Of a stretch of 54,939 nucleotides of DNA, positions 18,115 through 27,662 are shown one piece after another. The number at the start of each line of letters is the position of its first letter. The stretch's first letter is position 1. Origin of the DNA: CAYNQK01 sp964470375 (GTDB lineage Bacteria; Spirochaetota; Spirochaetia; Treponematales; JBGSOB01); the NCBI GenBank assembly GCA_964470375.1, contig CAYYCP010000012.1:1-54939 (forward strand), given 5' to 3'. Below the pieces are notes generated by a model. The model was not told where the DNA came from. It did no database searches and saw only the letters and a program-made list of their open reading frames with translations. The translations under genes and the position numbers were made by a program.

Positions 18115-18133
18115 GACCGGCCCGGACCGGGAT

Positions 18134-19645
18134 TCAGCCTTCCTGTACGGGGCGATAGGAGCGCGCCGCGTCGAGGGCCGCCCGCCAGCCCATGAGGAGG
18201 CCTTCGCGCTTGGGCTCAGAGAGGCCCGGCTCGAAGCTGCGGCGTGATTTCCAATTATTCGCGATCTCCTCCAGGCCGCTCCAGAGCCCCGAACCCAAGC
18301 CGGCCAGGTAGGCTGCACCCTGGGCCGTCGTCTCGCTTGTCTCCGGGACCACTACGGGCCTGGACAGGACATCGGCCTGAAACTGCATTAGGAAGGAATT
18401 GGCGCTGGCTCCCCCGTCGGCCTTGAGGCAGGTCAGGCTGGCCCCGGCGTCCGCCTCCATGGCCCTGATTAGGTCGGCGCACTGGAAGGCGATTGACTCC
18501 AGGGCCGCCCGGCAGAGCTGGGCCCGCCCGCTCCCGCGCGTAAGCCCCACAATGGTACCACGGGCCCGCGCGTCCCAGTAGGGTGCGCCCAGTCCGGTGA
18601 ATGCCGGCACCAGGAAAACCCCGGCGGAGTCGCCGGCCGCGATGGCCAAGGCCTCTGATTCCTGGGCTTCCTTGATGATCCCCAATTCGTCGCGTAACCA
18701 CTGTACCACGGCCCCGCCCATGAAGACCGATCCCTCCAGGGCATAGCGCAGCCCGTCCGCTCCGCCCAGGTCCCAGGCGATAGTGCTGAGGAGGCCGTTC
18801 TTGGACCTGATAGGGCTGCGTCCGGCGTTCATCAGGGCGAAGCAGCCCGTCCCATAGGTGTTCTTGACGTCGCCCTGGCCGAAGCAGGCCTGGCCGAAGA
18901 GGGCCGCCTGCTGGTCGCCGGCGCAGCCGCGGATGGGTACGGGCCGGCCCAAGAATTCAGCCCCGGCCATGCCGAAGTCGCCGGAAGATGGGCGGACCTC
19001 GGGGAGGATGGAGGCCGGGAGGCCCATCATGTCCAGGAGGCCCTCATCCCAGCGCCGGGCGTGGATATCGTAGAGGAGAGTGCGGCTGGCATTGGTGGGG
19101 TCGGTCAGATGAGCGCCGCTGAGCTTGTGGATGATCCAGGAGTCCACGGTGCCGAAGGCCAGCTCTCCGCGGCGAGCCCGCTCCAGGAGGGCCGGATCCT
19201 CGCGGAAGAGCCAAGCCAGCTTGGTGCCGGAAAAATACGGATCCAAGAGGAGCCCGGTCTTCGCCCGCACTTCCTCCTCGCGCCCGGCCGCCCGCAGCTC
19301 CTCGCAGATGCCGGCGGAGCGGCGGCACTGCCAGACGATGGCCCTGCCCAGGGCCCGGCCGCTTTTCTTTTCCCAGAGTAGGGTGGTCTCACGCTGATTA
19401 GCTATGCCGATGGCCAGGATCTGCGAGGGCTGAAGCTGGGCCGCCGCCACGGCTTCCCGGGCCGCGGCCAGCTGGCTCTCCCAGATGTCCTCGGGATCGT
19501 GCTCCACCCAGCCCGGGCGCGGGTAATATTGCCTGAAGGGCTTCTGGCCCATAGCGATGGGCTGGCCGGCCCGGTTGAAGAGGATGGCCCTCGAACTCGT
19601 GGTGCCCTGGTCCAGGGCCAGGATGTAGGTCTCGCTCGCGCCCAT
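18134..19645 (-). CDS. glpK: Glycerol kinase
   Basis: Phosphorylates glycerol to sn-glycerol 3-phosphate with ATP. At 503 residues it has the normal FGGY-family length. LALDQGTTSSRAILF (N-terminal phosphate loop), ITNQRET-like IANQRETTLLWEK, DSWIIHKLSG and GAAYLAGLGSGLW are all clear, and GLGAPYWDARARGTIVGLTRG is the FGGY signature region. There is no glpF or glpD beside it. A TACAAT -10 candidate lies at 19664-19669 on the minus strand without a good -35. It is convergent with the nucleotidyltransferase-like gene, whose stop lies 20 bases away. Confidence 0.97.
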   Translation of the reverse strand: MGASETYILALDQGTTSSRAILFNRAGQPIAMGQKPFRQYYPRPGWVEHDPEDIWESQLAAAREAVAAAQLQPSQILAIGIANQRETTLLWEKKSGRALGRAIVWQCRRSAGICEELRAAGREEEVRAKTGLLLDPYFSGTKLAWLFREDPALLERARRGELAFGTVDSWIIHKLSGAHLTDPTNASRTLLYDIHARRWDEGLLDMMGLPASILPEVRPSSGDFGMAGAEFLGRPVPIRGCAGDQQAALFGQACFGQGDVKNTYGTGCFALMNAGRSPIRSKNGLLSTIAWDLGGADGLRYALEGSVFMGGAVVQWLRDELGIIKEAQESEALAIAAGDSAGVFLVPAFTGLGAPYWDARARGTIVGLTRGSGRAQLCRAALESIAFQCADLIRAMEADAGASLTCLKADGGASANSFLMQFQADVLSRPVVVPETSETTAQGAAYLAGLGSGLWSGLEEIANNWKSRRSFEPGLSEPKREGLLMGWRAALDAARSYRPVQEG

Positions 19646-19738
19646 GTCAGTGCCTCCCCGCTCATTGTAACACGTCCCAACCTTGGCCCGCCTTGAGGAA
19701 GGGGGCGCGAGGGATTAGACTCCCGCCCAGGAGGCCGC

Positions 19739-20149
19739 ATGCGCGCAGATCCTGCGTTCGCTCGATGGCTGCGCCTGGCAGGGGCAATGCTCTTCGCCCT
19801 GGGCGCCATCCTGCCCTCTTTTCGTGGATATAGGAATTTTTCCGGCTTGGAGACGGCCCTCCTCTTCATGAACGAAGCGCGCGGCGTCCCGGCGGCCTGG
19901 CTCCTCCTGGGTGCCTATGCGTCCTGCGCCGCATGCATCGCCCTAGCCCTCCTCAAGAAAGGGCCGGCCGCGAGGATCGCCGGGGCCGCCTGCGCCCTCG
20001 CGGAAAGCGCCCTCTTCCTGGCGGCCTGGTCCATCTCGGGGACGGGCCTCCTTCCGGCCGCCTGGCTGGGTATCGGGGGATTGGCCACCCAAACCACGGG
20101 CGCCATCCTGGGATTGGCCACCGCGCGCCGCCCCACCCGGAGCTATTGA
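19739..20149 (+). CDS. Small integral membrane protein, unknown function
   Basis: 136 residues with four hydrophobic segments (about 10-28, 50-71, 78-97, 103-125), so a small four-helix membrane protein. It has no recognised motif; positive residues sit at both ends. It lies 44 bases upstream of ahcY in the same direction and may share its transcript. The start is the first ATG after a GGAGG-like site. Confidence 0.6.
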   Translation: MRADPAFARWLRLAGAMLFALGAILPSFRGYRNFSGLETALLFMNEARGVPAAWLLLGAYASCAACIALALLKKGPAARIAGAACALAESALFLAAWSISGTGLLPAAWLGIGGLATQTTGAILGLATARRPTRSY

Positions 20150-20193
20150 AGGGAATCAAGCCAGCGCGTACACTGTCCCCTCTAGGAGCCTCC

Positions 20194-21636
20194 ATGGAAT
20201 ACAGAATCAAGGACATCGGCCTGGCCGATTGGGGCCGCAAGGAAATCGAACTAGCCGAGAAGGAAATGCCCGGCCTGATGGCCGCCCGAGAGCGCTACGG
20301 CAAGGATAAGCCCCTGGCGGGCGCGCGCATCTCCGGCAGCCTCCACATGACCGTGCAGACCGCAGTGTTGATAGAGACCTTGGCCGATCTAGGCGCTGAC
20401 CTGCGCTGGTCGAGCTGCAATATCTTTTCCACCCAAGATCAGGCAGCCGCGGCCGTGGTGGCCGGGCGGGGCGGGAAGGCCGCCTGCCCCGGCGGTATAC
20501 CCGTATTCGCCTGGAAGGGCGAGAGCCTGGACGAGTACTGGGAGCTCCTGGACATGGCCCTGCGCTTCCCCGGCCAGGCCGGCCAGGGACCCTCCGGCCC
20601 CGATCTTGTGGTGGACGACGGCGGCGACGCTACCCTCATGATCCACCTGGGTTACCGAGCCGAGTCCGATCCCTCCATCCTGGACCGAAAAGCAGACTCC
20701 GAAGACGAGGCCGCCCTCCTGCGGCGCCTGAAGCTCATCCTCAAGGAGGATCCTGAGCGCTGGCACCGGGCGGTGGCGTCCTGGAAGGGCGTCTCCGAGG
20801 AGACCACCACCGGGGTGCACCGCCTCTACCGCATGGCCAGGGAAGGCAGCCTACTGGTGCCCGCCATCAACGTCAACGACTCGGTGACCAAGAGCAAGTT
20901 CGACAACCTCTACGGCTGCCGCGAGTCCCTCATCGACGGCATCAAGCGGGCCACTGGCGTGATGACGGCCGGCAAGGTGGCCGTGGTGTGTGGTTTCGGC
21001 GACGTTGGCAAGGGCTGCGCTCAGTCCCTGCGCGGCCAGGGCTCGCGGGTGATCGTCACTGAGATCGACCCAATCTGCGCCCTGCAGGCGGCCATGGAAG
21101 GCTACCAGGTGGCCCGCCTGGAGGATGTCCTGGACGTAGGCGACATCTACGTCACGGCCACCGGCTGCGTGGATGTGATCCGCATCGAGCACATGGCGGC
21201 CATGAAGGACCAGGCCATCGTCTGCAACATCGGCCACTTCGACCACGAGATCGATATAGCCGCCCTGAACGCCTTCCCCGGCATCTCGCGCAGGACGGTC
21301 AAGCCCCAGGTGGATCTGTACCGCTTCCCGGACGGCCATGAAATCATCGTCCTCGCCGAGGGCCGACTGGTGAACCTGGGCTGTGCAGCCGGTCACCCTT
21401 CCTTCGTTATGTCGAACAGCTTCACCAACCAGGTCCTGGCCCAGCTCATGCTGTGGCGCGAGCGCGCCTCGGCCGTCCCCGGCGTACGGGTCCTGCCCAA
21501 GGAGCTGGACGAGGAAGTGGCCCGCTTGCATCTCTCCAAGATAGGCGCCCGGCTGACCCGCCTGAGCCCGGCCCAGGCCGAATACCTGGGTATAGATCCC
21601 GACGGCCCTTACAAGCCCGAAGGCTACCGCTACTGA
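20194..21636 (+). CDS. ahcY: Adenosylhomocysteinase
   Basis: Splits S-adenosylhomocysteine into adenosine and homocysteine, closing the methylation cycle. 480 residues from ATG 20194, which follows TAGGAG. SGSLHMTVQTAVLIETL, then WSSCNIFSTQDQAAAA, form the substrate domain. VPAINVNDSVTKSKFDNLYG holds the catalytic Lys and Asp region, and VVCGFGDVGKGCAQSLRGQG is the NAD-binding loop. The C-terminal PDGPYKPEGYRY tail is the one that reaches into the neighbouring subunit's NAD site. It is directly followed by metK, 20 bases on, so the two are one operon. Confidence 0.97.
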   Translation: MEYRIKDIGLADWGRKEIELAEKEMPGLMAARERYGKDKPLAGARISGSLHMTVQTAVLIETLADLGADLRWSSCNIFSTQDQAAAAVVAGRGGKAACPGGIPVFAWKGESLDEYWELLDMALRFPGQAGQGPSGPDLVVDDGGDATLMIHLGYRAESDPSILDRKADSEDEAALLRRLKLILKEDPERWHRAVASWKGVSEETTTGVHRLYRMAREGSLLVPAINVNDSVTKSKFDNLYGCRESLIDGIKRATGVMTAGKVAVVCGFGDVGKGCAQSLRGQGSRVIVTEIDPICALQAAMEGYQVARLEDVLDVGDIYVTATGCVDVIRIEHMAAMKDQAIVCNIGHFDHEIDIAALNAFPGISRRTVKPQVDLYRFPDGHEIIVLAEGRLVNLGCAAGHPSFVMSNSFTNQVLAQLMLWRERASAVPGVRVLPKELDEEVARLHLSKIGARLTRLSPAQAEYLGIDPDGPYKPEGYRY

Positions 21637-21656
21637 GCAAAAGGAGCATCCCAAAG

Positions 21657-22826
21657 ATGAGCGCTTCCACCTATCTATTCACCTCGGAATCCGTAGGCGA
21701 GGGCCACCCCGACAAGCTCTGCGACCAGGTCTCGGACGCGGTCCTGGACGCCTGCCTGGCCGAGGACCCCGAGAGCCATGTGGCCTGCGAGTGCTTCGCC
21801 ACCACCGGCATGGTCCTGGTGGGCGGAGAGATCACCACCGACACCTATGTGGACATCCAAGAGCTGGTGCGCGGAGTGGCCAAGAAGATCGGCTACACAA
21901 ACCCAGACTACGGCCTGGACTACGAGTCCATGGCCATCCTCAACACCATCCACTCCCAGTCCCAGGACATCGCCCAGGGCGTGGAGGGGCGCGGCCTCAA
22001 GGAATTCGAAGGTCAGCAGGGAGCCGGCGATCAGGGCATGATGTTCGGCTTCGCCTGCGACGAGACTCCCGAGCTGATGCCGGCCCCCATCATGTTCGCC
22101 CACAAAATCCTCCTCAGGGCCTCCGAGATGAGGAAGAACGGGCAGATCACCTGGCTCAGGCCCGATTCCAAGAGCCAGGTCACCATCGAATACGAAGGCC
22201 ATCGGCCGCTGCGGGTGGACACGGTGGTGGTGTCCCACCAGCACGACGAGGACGTGTCGTACAACGTGCTGAAAGAAGAGATCATCCACAAGATCATCCG
22301 CCCGGTCTTCGAGGGCACCGGACTCCTGGACGCCGACACCAAATTCTTCATCAACCCCACCGGCCGTTTCGTCATCGGCGGTCCGGCCGGAGACACCGGT
22401 CTGACTGGGCGCAAAATCATCGTGGACACGTACGGCGGCATGGGGCGGCACGGCGGCGGAGCCTTCTCCGGCAAGGATCCTTCCAAGGTGGACCGCTCGG
22501 CGGCTTACATGGCGCGCTACGCGGCCAAGAACGTAGTGGCTGCCGGCCTGGCCGAACGCTGCGAGGTTCAGCTGGCCTATGCCATCGGGGTGCCCTTCCC
22601 GGTCTCGGTCATGGTGGATTGCTTCGGCACGGGCAAGGTTCCGGACGCCGCCATCGCCAAGGCCGTGCGGGAGGTTTTCGATCTCAGCCCGGCCGGCATC
22701 GTGCGCGAGCTGGATCTGAAGAAGCCTGTCTACGGGCGCACCGCCGCCTACGGCCACTTCGGGCGCGACGGCTTCGCCTGGGAGCGCACGGACCGGACCG
22801 AGGCCCTGCGCAAGGCCGCCGGCTAG
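21657..22826 (+). CDS. metK: S-adenosylmethionine synthetase
   Basis: Makes S-adenosylmethionine from methionine and ATP. 389 residues from ATG 21657, with AAAAGGAG upstream; an upstream in-frame extension reads antisense-like and is not used. FTSESVGEGHPDKLCDQVSD holds the ATP-binding His, GAGDQGMMFGFA is the signature hexapeptide loop, and GGAFSGKDPSKVDRSAAY is the second signature with the phosphate-contacting Lys. YGRTAAYGHFGRDGFAWE is the normal C-terminus. Its place behind ahcY makes a compact methyl-cycle operon. No SAM riboswitch is seen upstream. Confidence 0.97.
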   Translation: MSASTYLFTSESVGEGHPDKLCDQVSDAVLDACLAEDPESHVACECFATTGMVLVGGEITTDTYVDIQELVRGVAKKIGYTNPDYGLDYESMAILNTIHSQSQDIAQGVEGRGLKEFEGQQGAGDQGMMFGFACDETPELMPAPIMFAHKILLRASEMRKNGQITWLRPDSKSQVTIEYEGHRPLRVDTVVVSHQHDEDVSYNVLKEEIIHKIIRPVFEGTGLLDADTKFFINPTGRFVIGGPAGDTGLTGRKIIVDTYGGMGRHGGGAFSGKDPSKVDRSAAYMARYAAKNVVAAGLAERCEVQLAYAIGVPFPVSVMVDCFGTGKVPDAAIAKAVREVFDLSPAGIVRELDLKKPVYGRTAAYGHFGRDGFAWERTDRTEALRKAAG

Positions 22827-22977
22827 GGGCCCTAAGCTTCAATCGAGCGTCCGCCCTCGCAGGCTCATTGCCTCTGTCCTCATAGATATTTCATCCGGGA
22901 ATTTGCCTCCCTTGCATGAGTCCTGCGGTCATCCTAGAATATGGGTGGCCCGGATCGGCGGCCCTGCGAGGGAAGGC

Positions 22978-24654
22978 ATGTTCAAAGAATTGCAGAAAAT
23001 TTTCGGCAAGGGTGAATTCTCCGGCACAATGGAGGAGTATTTCCTCTTGCGGAAGAAGAGGGTCAGCCTCATCTTCGCCTTCATCATCATCGGCTCGGTG
23101 TCCATCCTCGTCCCGGTGTGTTTCTTGGTCATCCACAACCCTGCCGCCGGCTTTGGGTCAATGGTGATCGGCTTCCTCGGCATCGTCTGCACCGGGATCA
23201 TCCTGCGCGGGCACATCCATGTTGGAGGTGGAATCCTCCTCTCCAGCGCCGGCCTCACCTTTGCCGGTATCCTCCTCCAATCCGCCCTAGCCGATGACGG
23301 CACCTATCAAAACGTACTCACCTCCATCGTCGCCCTGGGCATGATCCTCCTCATACCCTCGGGCATCATGGTGGGGCCTTGGTTCAGCCTGGGTCTGGGC
23401 GTCTTCTTCGGCCTAGCCGTCAACACGTGCACCACCCTAAGCGGAATAGAATCGCTGCAAGCCCGACGCGTGATCATTTTCATCATTTTCATCATCGACT
23501 CCGTGGTCATCATTTACATGACCAAGATCCAGAATGACCTGCTCAAACGCGCCATCGCCGCCTCCAACCGCAGCGACGCTTCCCTGCACGCCGTGAATTC
23601 GATGATCGATCGCTTGACAGCCCTGAAGCGCGAGGCCGATACAAGCAGCGAATCCCTTGACTCGGCCTTTGGATCCACTTCTTCACTCCTTGACCTATTC
23701 AAGGGCAAGTACGCCAGGCTCTCCACCTCATCCTCCGAGCTGGGCGGCCGGACCAGCATAGCCCAGGAGAATCTGGGACGGCTCCTCACGGAGGTGGACG
23801 CCATCGCCAAGGCCGTCCAACGCCAGAAAGGCCTTGTTGACGGGCATCTGGACTCACAAACCAGAGTCATGCAGACCCTGGAGTCCGTACGCGCAAACGT
23901 CGCTCAGGCCAATGAGGCTGCGACCAGCCTTGACAGCTTGGCCGGCGGCGGCAAGATCACCCTTGAGGAGGCCATCGTATCCATCCGCGGGCTGTCGGAC
24001 TACCAGCAAAAGATGCTTGAAATCATCGCGGTGCTTTCGAAGATCTCAAACCAGACCAACCTTCTGGCCATGAACGCCGCCATCGAGGCCGCCCACGCCG
24101 GCGAGGCCGGAGCCGGCTTCGCGGTTGTGGCCGAGGCCGTGCGCGAACTGGCCGATTCCTCAGGGGCGCGCACCAAGGAGGTAGCCGGGATCATCAAGAA
24201 AATGAACGAAGAGATCAATCAAGGCTCTTCCAAGATCGAGTCCGTGGCTCAGGCCCTATATCGCGTGATTGAGGAAACCGGCAAGGCCTGCGCCCTCATC
24301 AATTCCATCTCTGATGCCATGCAGAGCTTCGTGGAGGGCAATCACGCCCTTCTTGAGGGCATCCGCGGCTTAGCCCAGCTGACCGCCGGCATCAATCAGA
24401 GCGCCGAAAGCCAGCGCCGCATCGCCGGAGAATTCAACGAGACCTTTCTCTCCCTCTCGGGCTATTTCGCGCAGATCAGCAAGGATATCGAGGAACTCGA
24501 ATCCCATTGCGCCCGCTCGGAATCAATCATCGCCGAGGCTCGCTCGGCCCTGGCCGAGAACCGTTCCATCAATGCCAATATCGACGCCCTCCTCAAGGAC
24601 CAGGAGAAAGACAGAGAGGCCGACGCGCCCGTGCGGGCACAAGGGCCGGTTTAA
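22978..24654 (+). CDS. Methyl-accepting chemotaxis protein with multi-pass membrane sensor
   Basis: 558 residues from ATG 22978 (AGGGAAGG upstream). The N-terminal 190 residues form five or six membrane helices with short loops instead of a large periplasmic ligand domain, so sensing is probably within the membrane or of its state. No HAMP domain is evident. A long coiled-coil cytoplasmic domain follows. Its hairpin tip reads LSKISNQTNLLAMNAAIEAA, then HAGEAGAGFAVVAEAVRELA, the CheA/CheW contact region common to all receptors. There is no CheR-tethering pentapeptide at the C-terminus. No other chemotaxis gene is near. Confidence 0.93.
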   Translation: MFKELQKIFGKGEFSGTMEEYFLLRKKRVSLIFAFIIIGSVSILVPVCFLVIHNPAAGFGSMVIGFLGIVCTGIILRGHIHVGGGILLSSAGLTFAGILLQSALADDGTYQNVLTSIVALGMILLIPSGIMVGPWFSLGLGVFFGLAVNTCTTLSGIESLQARRVIIFIIFIIDSVVIIYMTKIQNDLLKRAIAASNRSDASLHAVNSMIDRLTALKREADTSSESLDSAFGSTSSLLDLFKGKYARLSTSSSELGGRTSIAQENLGRLLTEVDAIAKAVQRQKGLVDGHLDSQTRVMQTLESVRANVAQANEAATSLDSLAGGGKITLEEAIVSIRGLSDYQQKMLEIIAVLSKISNQTNLLAMNAAIEAAHAGEAGAGFAVVAEAVRELADSSGARTKEVAGIIKKMNEEINQGSSKIESVAQALYRVIEETGKACALINSISDAMQSFVEGNHALLEGIRGLAQLTAGINQSAESQRRIAGEFNETFLSLSGYFAQISKDIEELESHCARSESIIAEARSALAENRSINANIDALLKDQEKDREADAPVRAQGPV

Positions 24655-24671
24655 GCTGATATCTCCTCCTA

Positions 24672-24779
24672 ATCGGTTGATTCGCCGTTTCGGCCACATG
24701 CACGATGGCAAAGTCGCCATGGATACCCCACCAATAGTCTTTCCCGCGTAATTCTCCGGGCATGTCGACAATGTGATGA
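24672..24779 (-). pseudogene. Possible gene fragment between receptor and DUF3798 genes
   Basis: On the minus strand, an open frame encodes HHIVDMPGELRGKDYWWGIH and GDFAIVHVAETANQPIR. The composition looks like a real protein core rather than a random frame. There is no ribosome site and the frame runs into the antisense of the receptor gene. I do not recognise the source. Confidence 0.25.
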
Positions 24780-24800
24780 AGGTCTTTGTACAATACCTGT

Positions 24801-25943
24801 ATGCGCCGATTAATGAGCCTCATCCTCATCTGCGCTCTCTCGTATGCCGGAGCCCAGTCCTACCAGGGAAGGATAGACCTCCTCGTGGCGACGGCCGGCC
24901 TTGTCGAGGCGCCTGACGCCTTCCGCGCCGCCCAGGCCCTCCAAGCCTCGTCCAAGGGCTTGGCCTGCCGTCACCTCATCTTGGAGACCGCCACGCTTAA
25001 GGCTTCCTCAGATATCGCCGAACGCCTTCTAGCCCATGTCCAGGCGGCCCAGCCAAAGGCCCTCATCGTCTCGCCGGCTCCCAAGGGGACGGCCGCGGCC
25101 TTCTTCAAGCTCAAGGCAGCTGATCCCTCCCTGGTTCTGATCGCCATTTGCCCCGAGGATCCGCCCTTGGAACTGGAGGCCGCCTCTGACCTGGTTCTGG
25201 ATTTGGATTGGGCTGGCCGAGCCGTCTTGGTAGCCAAGCTGGCAGCCCAGTACGGGATAAGGGAAATAGTCCAGGCCGAGGCAAGCTCCGGTAAAGGTTC
25301 ACGCGGCGCTTCGGCTTTCTCGACTGTCCTGGCTGCCGCGGCCCAAGAGGCCGGCCTTACCCTGATGAGCTTGCCCTCGGCTAAAGCTCCGGCCGATTTC
25401 CTGGAGGAGCGTGCGGCCGCACTCTCCGGCAAGGTTCTCTTCTGGCCGGGAGACTTGAAAGATCTATCGCCGGTTTTGGAGAGACTCCTCAAGAGGGGTG
25501 GCTATATGGCCGAACAGATCCAGCCCTCACTGTCCAGGGATTACCCGGCCCTGCTGGGCTTGGAAGCGCCAAGCAATGACGGGGATTACCGCAAGACATT
25601 GAAACAGGCGGAGCGCAACATCATCGAGACCGGCGCGGCCGGTCGCTTTGGAGTATGGCAAATTCCGGGCGCATGGGTCCTCACCAAGGCCGCCGCAGAC
25701 GCGACCGGGACGGCTCTTGAGCAGCGGTCCAAGCTCAATGACTTGTCATTTCTGAGGGAGAGGATCGCCCGCAACATGGACGGTGTGAAATTCAAGCTGA
25801 GCGCCCGAGTGGATGCTTCGACAGGAGTGCGCTCGAGGAACCACTTCCTTTTTATGGAGGACATCTATATGCTGGGAAAGGGCATCTTCCCGGTGGGGCA
25901 GGATGACCTGCCCCTCAGGTACCGCCTTCTGGTCCGTGACTGA
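24801..25943 (+). CDS. Exported DUF3798-like (periplasmic-binding-fold) protein
   Basis: 380 residues from ATG 24801, with a signal peptide (MRRLMSLILICALSYAGAQS). The mature part alternates beta strands and helices as in type I periplasmic binding proteins: IDLLVATAGLVEAPDAFRAA, then PKALIVSPAPKGTAAAFFKL and SLVLIAICPED. This arrangement resembles the DUF3798 family known from Treponema and clostridia. No transporter genes lie beside it, so a receptor or scavenging role without a dedicated permease is possible. Its 3' end overlaps the convergent receiver gene by 29 bases. Confidence 0.65.
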   Translation: MRRLMSLILICALSYAGAQSYQGRIDLLVATAGLVEAPDAFRAAQALQASSKGLACRHLILETATLKASSDIAERLLAHVQAAQPKALIVSPAPKGTAAAFFKLKAADPSLVLIAICPEDPPLELEAASDLVLDLDWAGRAVLVAKLAAQYGIREIVQAEASSGKGSRGASAFSTVLAAAAQEAGLTLMSLPSAKAPADFLEERAAALSGKVLFWPGDLKDLSPVLERLLKRGGYMAEQIQPSLSRDYPALLGLEAPSNDGDYRKTLKQAERNIIETGAAGRFGVWQIPGAWVLTKAAADATGTALEQRSKLNDLSFLRERIARNMDGVKFKLSARVDASTGVRSRNHFLFMEDIYMLGKGIFPVGQDDLPLRYRLLVRD

Positions 25944-26292
25944 GGGGCGCCCATCGCTCCAGCATGCGCCGAAATTCGTCTATGGAGACAGGCTTCTCCA
26001 GGACATCGTCGAAGCCCTTCAAGGTGAAGTCTCCCATGTCTGTCGCCCCGGTCAGGGCGATGAGTGGACAGGCCCGCTTAGGTCCACACTCGCGCAGGCG
26101 CGCGATCGCCTCGACTCCGCTCATGTCCGGCAACACTATATCGAAGAAGATGATGTCGAAGTCGCCTTCCATGGCCATTTCCAGGCCTTCCTCACCCGTG
26201 GCGGCTATTTCGGCCTGGTAGCCCAAACGCCGTATGATCCTTGCCTGCAGATCCAGGTTGTCCTCGTCGTCGTCTACGATCAGGGCTTTCAT
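25915..26292 (-). CDS. Stand-alone response-regulator receiver
   Basis: 125 residues from ATG 26292. VDDDE (7-10) forms the acidic Mg pocket, D51 in FFDIVLPDMSG is the phosphorylation site, LIALTGAT has the switch Thr, and LEKPVS the conserved Lys. There is no output domain, so it acts through protein contact like CheY or Spo0F. An extended frame upstream to 26421 adds non-conserved sequence and is rejected. No histidine kinase lies nearby. It overlaps the end of the DUF3798 gene. Confidence 0.9.
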   Translation of the reverse strand: MKALIVDDDEDNLDLQARIIRRLGYQAEIAATGEEGLEMAMEGDFDIIFFDIVLPDMSGVEAIARLRECGPKRACPLIALTGATDMGDFTLKGFDDVLEKPVSIDEFRRMLERWAPLSHGPEGGT

Positions 26293-26377
26293 CGCCCTAT
26301 AATCTAGTACCAGCGGCCTGCCTTGAAAAGTCCCGTGGTGTCTTGCCCGGCCGGCCCGGGCCGGATATGCTCCGCAC

Positions 26378-27160
26378 ATGAGGAACAAGCGCAGCGGAGA
26401 ACTCTGCGTCTGCGGCCGCAAGGCCGTCGAGGCCCTCCTGGCTTTTCATCCCGAGAAGGTTACGCGGCTCTTCTTCAACCAGGAGCGCAGCGCCTCCCTA
26501 GGCCGGGCCTGTGCCTATTTGGCTTCTCGCCGCCTGCCGTACCGCCTGGTTCAGGATGATGAGCTGGAGGCTCTCAGTCATTCCACCCATCATCAGGGCG
26601 TTTTGGCCATGCGCGAGGCGTTCACTCCTGACACGGTCGGGCCCCGCGAAGTCAATGAATGGAAAGAGGGGAAAAAACGCATCCTCGTCCTTGAAGATAT
26701 CGGGAATTCGCATAATCTCGGCGCCATCGTCAGGAGCGCGGCTTTTTTCGGCCTGGAGACCATCGTCCTCTGTGGGGCGGGGCGATCCTCCGCTATAAGC
26801 ACATCAGCCTACAGAGTCGCTGAGGGCGGCATGGAACACGTGCGAATACTCCAGACTGCTTCCCTGGCCGCTCTTTTCGGCCCCGGAAATGGAGACTTCC
26901 CCCTCTTAGGCGCCGATCATTCGGGGGCCCTGTCATTGGACGACCCGTTGGCCTTGCCCCGCGGCGGTTTCGCTCTCGCCCTTGGCAATGAAGAAAGCGG
27001 CCTGAGCCCAACCACCCGACGCTTGTGCTCGGCCCTCATACGGATTTCCGGCTCAGGAAATATCGAGTCCCTGAACGTAGCCCAAGCGGCCGCCGTCTTC
27101 CTCTCGCGCATGTGCCCGGACAAGGCTGCCCCTCGGAAAGCCGGAGAACGCCGAGAATGA
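26378..27160 (+). CDS. SpoU/TrmH-family RNA 2'-O-methyltransferase
   Basis: 260 residues. The N-terminal 80 residues are a substrate-binding domain (CGRKAVEALLAF, STHHQGVLAM). The SPOUT catalytic domain has motif 1 LVLEDIGNSHNLGAIVRSAAFFG (NxxRTA-like, Asn and Arg present), motif 2 FALALGNEESGLS and motif 3 ISGSGNIESLNVAQAAAVFL. It methylates a ribose in rRNA or tRNA using S-adenosylmethionine, as a knotted dimer; the target nucleotide cannot be told from sequence. It is divergent from the receiver gene. Confidence 0.9.
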   Translation: MRNKRSGELCVCGRKAVEALLAFHPEKVTRLFFNQERSASLGRACAYLASRRLPYRLVQDDELEALSHSTHHQGVLAMREAFTPDTVGPREVNEWKEGKKRILVLEDIGNSHNLGAIVRSAAFFGLETIVLCGAGRSSAISTSAYRVAEGGMEHVRILQTASLAALFGPGNGDFPLLGADHSGALSLDDPLALPRGGFALALGNEESGLSPTTRRLCSALIRISGSGNIESLNVAQAAAVFLSRMCPDKAAPRKAGERRE

Positions 27161-27182
27161 AGGAGCCGGGGGCAGAATAGGC

Positions 27183-27473
27183 CTAAAGCCGCTTCACCTT
27201 CTGGATCTCCTGGATATAAACGCCGAAAAGCCGGGAAAATTCCTCCTGGCTTGAGAAGGCCGTGCCGGCCTTGGCGTTGTAGCCGTCCATAACAGCCTTG
27301 ATGGCCGCCTGGTCACCGCTATAAAGGGCGGCCGCGTAAGCAGCCCGGAACTGACCCTCTTCCAGGAGCTGGATAGGAGAAGCCCCGGAGTGCCCCTTGA
27401 GGGCCCGTGCGTCCACTACAGCCTGAGGACCGTCGTATCCGATGGTGAAAGCGAACTCCGCTTGGGAAATCAC
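27183..27473 (-). CDS. Small conserved-looking protein in the oxygen-defence operon
   Basis: 96 residues from GTG 27473, one base after the rubredoxin stop, so translationally coupled. It begins with a strand and a helix (MISQAEFAFTIGYDGPQAVV), is mostly helical after that, and ends in a basic segment. It has no Cys and no metal-binding pattern. Its place behind rubredoxin suggests a role with the superoxide-reduction chain, but I do not recognise the family. Confidence 0.6.
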   Translation of the reverse strand: MISQAEFAFTIGYDGPQAVVDARALKGHSGASPIQLLEEGQFRAAYAAALYSGDQAAIKAVMDGYNAKAGTAFSSQEEFSRLFGVYIQEIQKVKRL

Positions 27474-27474
27474 G

Positions 27475-27636
27475 TCAGTCTACCGGTGAGAAATTATCCT
27501 TGGATGCCCCACAGGTCGGGCAGACCCAATCGGCGGGAAGGTTTTCGAAAGAGGTCCCTGCGGCTATCCCGCCGTCAGGATCCCCGGCGGCCGGATCATA
27601 GATATAGCCGCAGACATCGCATACGTATTTCTTCAT
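27475..27636 (-). CDS. Rubredoxin
   Basis: 53 residues, the standard rubredoxin size. Two CxxC knuckles bind one iron: YVCDVCGYIYDPAAGDPD and WVCPTCGASKDNF. It carries single electrons to superoxide reductase and rubrerythrin. ATG 27636 sits six bases after AAGGAG; an ATG two codons earlier is too close to the ribosome site. It lies between dfx and the small coupled gene. Confidence 0.95.
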   Translation of the reverse strand: MKKYVCDVCGYIYDPAAGDPDGGIAAGTSFENLPADWVCPTCGASKDNFSPVD

Positions 27637-27662
27637 TCGCATCTCCTTGTATTCTGCTCCGC

